Assembly (NCBI GenBank): GCA_000444245.1
Contig: ATSW01026538.1
Span: 1-22,008 of the forward strand
Reading direction: 5' to 3'
Source of the DNA: Botryllus schlosseri
Lineage: Eukaryota > Chordata > Ascidiacea > Stolidobranchia > Styelidae
Length of the DNA: 22,008 nucleotides
Shown: positions 1 through 19,285 of the stretch, piece by piece
How positions within the stretch are numbered: the stretch's first letter is position 1
How the letters are laid out: each line of letters begins with the position of its first letter
Notes under the pieces: generated by a model
The model's database searches: none
Seen by the model: the letters and a program-made list of their open reading frames with translations, nothing else
What the model was told of the DNA's origin: nothing
Program-made: the position numbers and the translations under genes

Positions 1-875
1 AGACCGCCAAATCGCCCACGTTGGGAACCACTGTCTTAAACGAATCGCTTTGTGCAATGTTAAAATACCGTGATCACAATGTGATTACTTCTGTCAATTC
101 GATTAGGCATGATTCGAATCCGTGATTCGTTATTCGTTTTGCCCATCTATAACGGTGACGTCATGTTCCGCAGCAACGCACTAAACGTCTCACACAATGA
201 CGCAATGAACAGCGTTCATGATCAGTTTCATATTTTTGTGATCGATATTAGTCTATTCCGTGGAATCTTTTTGGCTTTGTTCTGCACAATTTTATTTCGA
301 CGCGACACTCCGATGTCACTGAGTGCCGATTTAGCAGGCGTCGAGTCGAATCCTGTCTGCTCAGCTGAATCTGCTCTTGGACTCGCTAACCTAGCGTATC
401 AGTCTTGTATTTCAACAGAATCAAGCAACCCAAATCGAAGATTAAACAATGTGAACTTCGGAATTGCTTTGAAAATACTAAGATGTTAATACAAGCAAGT
501 GAGATTCGCAATAGTGCTCGCTCGTCCGTTGCTTGATGGTATGGAGGACGAGACAACGGCAGCGAGGGCAATTATAACAAGCGAAAAAAGACAATTTAAA
601 ACAGTAATCAAACAATCAAATCACTAAAATCGTACAAATACAATTAGCACAAACAAGAAATACAAATAAGGACAGTTGAAAGACGAACTGATTCCTCTAA
701 AACCGTTATCAAATAAAGGATAGAAAAATCATGCGCAATCGCAAACAACTTCCAAATGACGAGTGTCTAGTCTTATCGCCCATCGGTTCTGTTGCGTAAT
801 ATGTTTGCGTTTGGAATTTCACGATCCGTGATCAGGTCCGGAGGTCGTTATCAAGACTTATGCAACATCAATTGG
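1..875. other. Upstream region without a recognised gene
   Basis: I see no gene here. A short open frame at 316-489 (+) is weakly coding-like but matches nothing I know. Bases 20-33 (GTTGGGAACCACTG) look like the right end of a hAT transposon whose body lies outside the window. A perfect palindromic cAMP-response-type site, TGACGTCA, lies at 156-163, about 720 bases before the TATA box. Its use is unknown. Confidence 0.4.
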
Positions 876-882
876 TATAAAA
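876..882 (+). promoter_or_regulatory. Probable TATA box of the amylase gene
   Basis: TATAAAA with an ATTGG (inverted CCAAT) three to seven bases upstream at 871-875. It predicts transcription starting near 905. A GTAAGT donor at 963 and a TTTTAG acceptor ending at 1420 would then remove an intron and join a short non-coding exon (about 905-962) to the 11-base leader before the ATG at 1432. If the animal uses spliced-leader trans-splicing, the same acceptor at 1420 could serve instead. Confidence 0.5.
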
Positions 883-962
883 AATATGGCGTTTTCTCAA
901 CACGCCGTGGATATAATGTCAGGACTTTCACAACCAATCTACATTAGTGCATCGACTATAGA

Positions 963-1420
963 GTAAGTATACCTGTTATTTATATTATATTGCGAAGCAG
1001 CTCGCGATCAACCGCGCGGGATAATGATTCTGAAATCCCACGTGGAATGCGCTTAAGAATCATTTAGGGCAGAGGTTCTTACCCTTTTGGTAGTACGTAA
1101 ACCTGAATTTTTTGGGTGGCTGCATATAACCCCTAACCGCAAAATTTCGGTAGCAGATGACTAAAAAAATATGCTTGGCTATTGAGGCCTTCGGTGAGCA
1201 CTGTAAATAAGACAAAACAAGAACACGAGTCAAACATAAGGAAATATGTTATAAATAAAGACATACTAGTTTCACAATTGTAGTTTCAACATAGGCCTTT
1301 GATGGGCCCTGAAAATTAGTACGCAGATCCCCAAGGGTTCCTGATTTTGAGATATCACGGAACAACGATACCGGGACATCAACTTGAATTGGGTTCAACC
1401 TAACTTGTGAAACATTTTAG
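963..1420 (+). other. Putative intron in the amylase 5' untranslated region
   Basis: Starts with a strong GTAAGT and ends ACATTTTAG just before the coding exon. It contains a hAT-like short element (listed separately). Support is only the splice signals and the TATA position. Confidence 0.45.
1070..1343. mobile_element. Possible short non-autonomous hAT element
   Basis: The left end CAGAGGTTCTTACCCTTTT is typical of hAT terminal repeats. The right end AAGGGTTCCTG is roughly its inverse. The flanking 8-mers ATTTAGGG (1062-1069) and ATTTTGAG (1344-1351) agree at six of eight bases, which fits an old target duplication. It has no coding capacity and lies in the putative 5' intron. Confidence 0.4.
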
Positions 1421-1431
1421 AACACTTCACG

Positions 1432-12766
<11,335 letters not shown>

Positions 12767-13425
12767 ACTGCGTTTCATGGTGTGCCCTACATCTGAAATA
12801 TAATTTTGTAGATCTTTTTGATTAAAGTGGGATTTTGGAATCAATTTGTGAAATACAGAGGCTTCGCTAAATAGGTGTCGCTGTTGTGGTTTGGATATTG
12901 TCAATTGATCCGAATAGTAAGGCCTGTGAGATGAAAAGCGAAGCCACAGCGAAAGTTTTATTCTCACTGAATATTCGCTATAGCTCTTAACTCAGAATAT
13001 TATTACTACTAATGTGGATATCACCATTATTGACCGTTTGCAACACGGTCTATTGTTATTTTAAATAAACTTATTAAAAAATAGCGAATTCAACAACTTT
13101 AGTGGCTAGATCGGGAAGAAAAGATGCAACAAGGTGATTGATGCTATAGGGAGTAGGGATGGGCACAACTATTCGAGGAGGCCCACTTGAATCAGAGTCG
13201 AGTATAGTGTGAGTCGGTTTTATCAACGAAGAATATAGTCTGAACGCTTCGACACTCGAACCTTGGTTGGTCGTAACTATATCCAAAACATTGCAAAATG
13301 TTATTTACATTTATAGGAAGTTTCAGTATTGATCGAGCCTTAGGATGATCGTAACGCGCTAATGATGGTCCCTGTTACGAAGTACAGACTTTCTACGTCA
13401 TCATCACTCATACCAAGCCATAATA
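12767..13425. other. Intergenic region after the amylase gene
   Basis: Holds the amylase 3' untranslated region and a GAGTC-type repeat fragment at about 13,155-13,265 that begins AGGGATGGGCAC. I see no gene. Confidence 0.5.
12821..12826 (+). terminator. Candidate poly(A) signal for the amylase gene
   Basis: ATTAAA 55 bases after the stop codon. A full AATAAA lies further on at 13,064-13,069, just after a small hairpin (GACCG...CGGTC). Either could define the transcript end. Confidence 0.45.
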
Positions 13426-14281
13426 CAGTGGTTCCCATAGTTTTTTTGGCTTGTAGCACACTGGCAAAATTAATAAACCCTCGCTGCCCAATTACAAGAA
13501 AGTTGCTTAAAAATCTATTTCACGTGGCAATGCGATGGCTATGCTTGTTTATACGAACATATATTCGACTTAAACGAGGTTTAATTTTTGACAAACATAT
13601 CCGAATTTAGTCGTTTTCTAAGTACCGTAGCTCGGTAACAGCTTTAATTTTCAATCAAAACGAAAAATTATGTTCACCTACCCATTCATATGCAGATGAA
13701 AATAATATGATAAAAGATTAATTGCACGTATCATGAAATAGGATTTGGAAGGAGACATACAAAACTCATCAATTTGTTTGTGAAAACATTATAGCGTTTT
13801 AAAATGCCGGGCGTCACGTTACTTGATGATCTGTTATTCTTCTGCAAGCGATTTCTTGATTTATGGCTCCCAAATGAACTGGTCACCTAAATTTGTTTTC
13901 CACAAAACTACAGAATATCCTGAGAAATATTGTTAAAGTAAGGACAATGTGATGATGATTGGGTGCACGATTTATTGTCGACGAGTTGATTTGAAACGAT
14001 TCGAAGAAGTTCTTCGAGACATAGCAACTAATCGTGATGTTGGAAAACTGGAAATAGCCGTACTGGGCAATGCCATGATTGGATTCATGGCCATGGTCCC
14101 GCGTGCTTATTTATCATTTTATCAACTATTGAAGAAGTTAAACCGCTCTGAATATGCTTGTCTGCGTGCCTTATCTTCAATATTATGCAGTTATTTCCAA
14201 ATTTCCAGAAAGATGCGCGGGACACGTGGGAATATGTGGCGGCACAGTAGTGTGCCGCGGCATTCAGTTTGGGAATCACTG
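13426..14281. mobile_element. Non-autonomous hAT DNA transposon with 8-bp target duplication
   Basis: The ends are imperfect inverted repeats: CAGTGGTTCCCATAGTTTTT at the left and, read inward, CAGTGATTCCCAAACTGAAT at the right. The subterminal stretch GGC-rich-then-GCACACT is seen at both sides, as usual for hAT elements. The same 8 bases, CCATAATA, flank it at 13,418-13,425 and 14,282-14,289, the duplication length of the hAT superfamily. The element is 856 bases. The longest open frame (13,949-14,287, +) runs through the right end and shows no transposase motif I know, so it looks like a deletion derivative or MITE. The intact target duplication suggests moderate age. Confidence 0.88.
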
Positions 14282-14627
14282 CCATAATAGGTAGTACTGA
14301 ATTCCGAATATTTTGTTCCGTGTTAGATAGTAGAAGTTGTCCGGATGAAGAAATCCTTGCGAGGGTGAGATGTCATCTATATTGTGGCGTGTGTAGCAGT
14401 AAACACACAGTACCGTGTATATTTTTCAGTGCTGCATTTAAAGGAGGTTTTTCAGAATCAGTTATAAACATAGCAACGATATCCCTTTAAAAACGTCAAC
14501 AGTCGGATTACATGGAATAAAAGAAATTCATTAAATGACCGATTATATGTAGACTTTTGATTGCGGATTGCAGCCCGTAGCATAATCAGTCGATTCAGTC
14601 CAGTAATCAGCGTACGCCAGTCGCAAT

Positions 14628-17600
14628 CTAGTCGCTCTTCGGTTTTAACGATGTCAACGCGACGGTCCACAGGAAGCCGCAAAAGTTGCCAAAGAGCACC
14701 CTCATCTGAACCCCAATTTATTACGACTGTATCACTCTCAACTCGTAAATATTGAGATAACTTGTTTGATTATTGGCAAACGTACACGGCTGTAGGATAG
14801 GGTTGTTAAGATATAATTTATGTTTTCCGGATTCCGGGGATTCACTGATTATATTGTTAGGTTGCCTAAAAAAACGCTGCACACCAAATTTGGCTTGTTT
14901 CCAACCACTAAAAACAGACGCAGAGCCAATTGAAATTTTTGAATTTATTATAAAAAATAAAAATTCAAATTTTACTGTCAACCCCATACAATTGTTAAGT
15001 TGCCTAAAAGAACGATGCATAACAATTTTTGCTCAATTCCAACTCGTAGAAGCGAAGTTGTTGCAGTTGAAAGTTTTAAATTTGCAAAATTAGCATTGAC
15101 GGTGGGAAAATCCTGAATTATTAATGAAAAACTAAAATAACTTCGATTCTACGAGTTGGAATTGCGTCGAATTTGTTCTGCATCATTTTTGTAGACAACT
15201 CGACAATTTCATGAGGTTTACTGTAAAATTTGGAAAAATTAATTTCATTTTTTATAATAAAAAATAAATTTCATTTGTCTCTGCGTCGGCTTCTACTGGT
15301 AGGAATTGAGCCAAATTTGGTGAGCAGCGTTTTTTTTTGGCAACTCAACAATTTAATCTGTGAATCCCCGGGATCCGGAAGAAAAGTTATTTTTGAACAA
15401 CCGTACTGTAGAATGATCTCACCTGAGGCGGTATAAAGTTCAAATTGATTATTTGAGCAACGGTATAGTACTTCCAATTCATTGTAAGAGTGAGCCAGTA
15501 GACCGCTTTCAACCTCGTAATTACCGCGTCCGACGTTCCTTGCTGAAAATGTTACTTCGTATCAGAGTCGGGAAATCGAATACCACTCATGTCATAAATA
15601 GTAAGAGCGAATTGCTAAGTTCAAATATGTATGTGTCTTTCATACGATGGTTGAGAAAATAATAACAACTACAATCATGACCAATTGAGTAAGCAAAACC
15701 TACTTGAATACTCCGATAAAGTAGAAGTACTCAGTAACTGAGCTCCTCTGGTTATCCGTAACTATGACATGCACTGTGTGAAATGCTACGGGTTGATTAC
15801 TATTTGAAAATCTGCATGGTCTGTCCGTGAAGGTGAACACGTGTAGCCTCACGCTACATGTATTCGATGCTATGATGTAGACGCAGGGTTGTCCGGTCAA
15901 TACCGAGAATGCTATTACCGAGAATGCTATTACCGAGAAGGACATTACCGAGAATGGACATTACCGAGAATGAATATTACCGAGAATGGACACCACCGAG
16001 AATGGACATTACAGAGAATGCAATATATGCAATGCAGGCATGTTATGCATATGAACAGGTCGTGTGTGTGCATCACGGCGTTGCCACATTCGGTATCTAT
16101 TCTCAGGTACAAATTTCTCGACAACTTCCCGTTACATTAAGCTAGATTATTGGCATTGGCCATTCTCGGTGATGTCCATTCTCGGTAATGTCCGTTCTCG
16201 GCAATGTCCGTTCTCGGTAATGTCCATTCTCGGTAATAGCATTCTCGGTAATGTCCATCTCGGTTCCCGGTAATAGTATGGAACCAGATGCAGGCTATAA
16301 TCGAAGTTGCAGAAGTTGAGAGTTTAGTCACGATGGTTAGGGTTAGGGTTAGGGTTAGAATCCTAACGACCTCCAACTGACCTCCATTGCCCCCATTACC
16401 GAATGGAACACGAGACTGTAGAAGGGGGTCAAAATGAGCCTCTCTATCAGCAGCCGTTTAATGACGGCGTCGCCACTTTTGCCGGGCACGGCTCTCGCCA
16501 GAAAATTGTAGAAGTAATGCAGCAACGGGCCGCTGAAGAAAAATCCGAACGATGCGAACCTGTAGCGAAATCGGAACATTGTCATTACAAATCAATCTTT
16601 TGGTTTTGTTTTCGTCTGAAAGCTGGGAAATATTTACCACTAAAATTCCCAGTATGTGTTGTTTTATCAGGAACGATACGATTCGGTACAATATAATTTC
16701 AGAGGAGGTCAAAATACTCATTGTCGGTACTCAAATTGGAGGAGAAATAATGTCGGAAATGCCTATACACAATCACAAGTAGAAGTAGCGATTTCGAAGT
16801 CAGTAATAAAGTAAGCATTCTAGGCCTATCGTTTTGCCAAAAAAAACTGATGAATTTCAATTATTTCTTTTCTTTCGCGGACCGGTCTTCCAAAACATAA
16901 ATGTTCAGCAATGAAAATTGATCCTAGCTCATACACTATAAATCACTAAAGTGTTCGAGATGAGGCGATAACAAACATGTTTCGATTAAAGAGATTAACT
17001 TAATTAATAACCCACATGTTATCAATTACGTATGAAAAAGTGCCGGTCCAGACCACATGTTAGCGATTTTGCCAACCACTGCCATAGCGCGTTACAAGGA
17101 GCTGATGAAGACAACTTCTACTTTGAACAAACTATAAACAACATTTGCGTATATTTGATATCTGAAGAAGTTTTTTACCTCAATGCCGGAGTAAGTGCTA
17201 TTTCGTTCGTCAGCCCTCTGTGCTTATCGATAGCTTGTCCCGTTACATTGGCAAGAAAGGCAACGATTCCACTGAAATGGTGAGTATATACTGTATGAAT
17301 GTCGTAATTCAATTATGAAGGAATAGAATACGCAAATTATTCACTAGTCACCAATACGAGTCGGCGAGAGATGTCATTCACTCCATTTTGCGAACAAATC
17401 AATTCTCCATATGTATGGCATCTATATAATATACATAAGCTCCACTTCCGCTAGATATGATACGATCAATAGCGGGTCCGCGTGTGCTGTCAACTAGCAA
17501 GTTGGAGATCTCACGCGAATACGCGACGTAATTAATTCACCAATACGCGCGCCGGGCAATCAATTTCAATCAATCCATTCCACGAACAAATGAATACACA

Positions 17601-18450
17601 ATACACATCCACAGCGATGGCGAAATATTTTCACAAATGAAATTTTCAAGAAATATTTTCGTAAAAGTCTGTTCAGTAATGACACCTATTTCAGATGAGT
17701 CATACCTTTCTCATCTTCTGATATCTCGAGCCTGCAATACATCTTCTAATCGGTATGTTTGAGTATTAGCGCAAATCAATTGCACCCACTGAAGACTGTT
17801 CGCAGCAAGTTATGTATATTTCTATTAGCTCACATGTAGTCAATCTTGAGCCAGTATGACATCAAATCACAGAAGACGCGATAGTTGAGGCCAGCGCGCC
17901 CGCACATCATATTACTACACAGCAGGAAACGTCCATCAATCCATTTCGCATGCAAACGAATAACATTCTCCACTGGAGATGGCGGGCCGGTGTACACAAA
18001 CGATTCTAGCCAAACTGTTAATACTAATTGCGGAATTGCAAATGAGCCGAGGAATATTTGAGAGGAATCGGCATTTCTAAAAGACGGGAGTTCGAGTTTG
18101 AAATGGAAGAGGTTTACACCCCCCAAACCCACATCTGGCTACGCCGCTGCTACACCTCCCGATGAGTGGGTGCATGAATCCGCATTTAGGTGGGCCTATA
18201 TTTAACGACAATGTCTGTTTTAAACCGGCTTCACTCAATGCTTGTTCTCATACTTATCATTTCCTTTCACAGGAAGGCTAGGCTACCAATTCCATAAAGC
18301 TATTTCACGGTTAACCACAAACTACCATCACCGTGCTGATAATTACCTTGTCATAGATTTGGTGAAAATTGGCCGCTTTTCCAGAGCCCGCATGTATCTT
18401 CTCTGCAATTCTGCGGCCATACTTTTGTCCGATCTTCTCCCATCGTCCAT
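14628..18450 (-). CDS. PXMP2/Mpv17-family peroxisomal-type membrane protein, five exons, 190 aa
   Basis: Minus-strand exons: 18450-18347, 17271-17179, 16559-16382, 15542-15423, 14705-14628. All use GT-AG and the phases match. The product is 190 residues; human PXMP2 is 195. Family landmarks in order: YMRALEKRPIFTKSMTSGI (19-37), RFASFGFFFSGPLLHYFY (66-83, the family's most diagnostic segment), VIKRLLIERLILTPF, MNWKYYTVAQIINLNFIPPQ and MRVLFGNFCGFLWTVAL near the end. The mix of hydrophobic helices fits a four-helix membrane protein. FGFFFSGPL and MRVLF favour PXMP2 over Mpv17 itself. PXMP2 forms a pore in the peroxisomal membrane for small metabolites. The PXMP2 assignment within the family is likely but not proven. 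The start at 18,450 is preceded in frame by TAA. A second in-frame ATG in good context lies at 18,420. The donor after exon 3 (GTCAGT) is the weakest. Confidence 0.9.
14825..15380. mobile_element. Fold-back (long inverted repeat) element in PXMP2-like intron 4
   Basis: The outer ends are TTCCGGATTCCGGGGATTC and, read on the other strand from 15,380, TTCCGGATCCCGGGGATTC. The two arms (about 14,825-15,065 and 15,133-15,380) correspond along nearly their whole length, with a loop of about 67 bases. Each arm contains two copies of a shorter unit with the words TTGTTRRGTTGCC, AACGMTGC, CAATTCC, AACTCGTAGAAG and GAAGTT. The class is uncertain: a fold-back DNA transposon or MITE is likely. It starts only about 40 bases from exon 4 and would form a long hairpin in the primary transcript. 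Confidence 0.8.
15901..16022 (+). repeat. Minisatellite array, 15-16 bp unit (left arm)
   Basis: About eight units of consensus TACCGAGAATGGACAT. The first units are 15 bases, ending GCTAT; later ones are 16 bases. In PXMP2-like intron 3. Confidence 0.9.
16161..16275 (-). repeat. Minisatellite array, same unit in inverted orientation (right arm)
   Basis: About seven units of CATTCTCGGTAATGTC, the reverse complement of the left array unit. About 138 bases of unrelated sequence separate the arrays. Both arrays mix the 15- and 16-base variants, and both have a 15-base GCTATT-type unit toward the outer side, as expected for a true inverted pair. Confidence 0.9.
16335..16358 (+). repeat. Interstitial telomere-type repeat (TTAGGG)n
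   Basis: Three full TTAGGG units plus partial units at each end. It lies 60 bases beyond the inverted minisatellite and 24 bases from the edge of PXMP2-like exon 3. Confidence 0.85.
17345..17640 (+). repeat. Degenerate repeated segments in PXMP2-like intron 1
   Basis: Two stretches share the order CACCAATACG, then CAATCCATT/CTCCATTTTG, then CGAACAAAT (about 17,350-17,410 and 17,545-17,605). A third related stretch, CAATCCATTTCGCATGCAAACGAAT, is at about 17,937-17,962 inside the GTAGCCAG-family copy. All are diverged. Confidence 0.4.
17830..18149 (-). repeat. Dispersed repeat, GTAGCCAG family, longest copy
   Basis: Read on the minus strand it opens CAGCGGCGTAGCCAGATG at 18,149, passes GGGGGGTGTAAACC and CATTTCAAAC, then GAAATGCCGATT and CTCATTTGCAATT. 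It thus links the fragments at 2636 and 4898 into one family. It contains a 100-codon open frame on the minus strand (18,132-17,830) with no motif I recognise. It is probably chance or an old element frame, not a host gene. In PXMP2-like intron 1. Confidence 0.6.
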
Positions 18451-19285
18451 GTTTTATACGCGCAGAGACGAGAAAGTGTAATTTCGTAGGCCTACACCTA
18501 TGCAACAACGCCATATATAAGTACGACCTTACCAATCTAACTGAACACAACAATTTCATTATAGCTGACTGCTGTTTGGGATCAATGCTCAATTGCTCAT
18601 TCAGCTCAGAGATTAGTTGCATGAATTTCCTCGAGTCGACAAAGCGTCCCTATCTAAATACCAGCGGTGACATGATACTTCTCGGTCAGCAAATACATTG
18701 CAGCATTAAACTTGTGGAGCATTTGTTTGCACTTTAGGTAGGCAAACGTTGCTTGGAACGTATTGACCGTCTGATCATGATCGCCCACTAGGGGAAGGCT
18801 CTGAGGTACCGAATCCTTCGTGAAATTATGTGCCAAATGATGGCTTCTATTTCATTATCCCCAGATCGAAATTACAACGACCCGAGTTACAACGACCCGA
18901 TTTAGCTAATAAATTAGACTACAGAAAAAGGTCGACGTTTTAATAGCGCATTGCTGCATTACCTGTGGTATTTTGAATCAACCAATTATTATTGGTGTTA
19001 AAATTGGCATAGCTAGCTAATTGTTGAGAGTTTTATATATATATATATAAATTGTACATCATTATAGATCACTCACCTACCGTAGGGTAGTAATCTAAAA
19101 TATCATTGTTACAGTCAGTGCTCAGTATGTTGGTTCCGGTGATCCAACAGATACCGTACAACGTAACACCTTAGCAATCGAATGCTTTGAAACTTCGTGC
19201 TTTTTGACCAGTGTTGTGACTGGTAAATGTGACTTCAGTCTGCCTTGATAATAATTATTTAGTTTTAAAGGAGAAGCAAGTGGCA
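18451..19285. promoter_or_regulatory. Shared upstream region of the divergent PXMP2-like and SF3A2 genes
   Basis: The two start codons are 835 bases apart and point away from each other, so both promoters must lie in or near this stretch. A minus-strand TATAAAA at 18,458-18,452 ends just before the PXMP2-like ATG. If it works as a TATA box, transcripts would start after that ATG and use the in-frame ATG at 18,420. Also present: a 15-base direct repeat (GTTACAACGACCCGA type, about 18,873-18,901) and a (TA)n run at about 19,034-19,048. Confidence 0.5.
18533..18836 (-). pseudogene. Unidentified coding-like stretch upstream of the PXMP2-like gene
   Basis: Two adjoining minus-strand frames look like protein: about 18,800-18,662 (with QTVNTFQATFAYLKCKQMLH and NAAMYLLTEKYHVTAG) and 18,649-18,533 (with FVDSRKFMQLISELNEQLS and QQSAIMKLLCSVRL, followed by a GTAAGG donor-like site). 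The composition suggests a helical protein. The two lie in different frames only about 12 bases apart with stops between, so if they were once one exon the frame is now broken. I do not recognise the family. It could be a decayed gene copy, an upstream neighbour's exons, or chance. Confidence 0.35.

Noticed and set aside
111-121. GATTCGAATCC, resembling a tRNA B box
   Set aside because: No A box or cloverleaf can be drawn from the preceding bases.
13949-14287. 112-codon open frame inside the hAT element
   Set aside because: It runs through the right terminal repeat into flanking DNA and shows no transposase or BED-finger motif.
15889-16145. Repetitive open frames coding YREWTLPRM-like peptides
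   Set aside because: They are translations of the minisatellite and have no start or splice context of their own.
16335-16358. Telomere repeat as a chromosome end
   Set aside because: Only three units, with single-copy gene sequence on both sides.
16403-16696. 97-codon plus-strand open frame with acidic, protein-like composition
   Set aside because: Its first half is antisense to PXMP2-like exon 3, which explains the composition.
17830-18132. 100-codon minus-strand frame as a possible host gene
   Set aside because: It lies wholly within a dispersed repeat, and the homologous stretch at 4898 does not keep the frame open.
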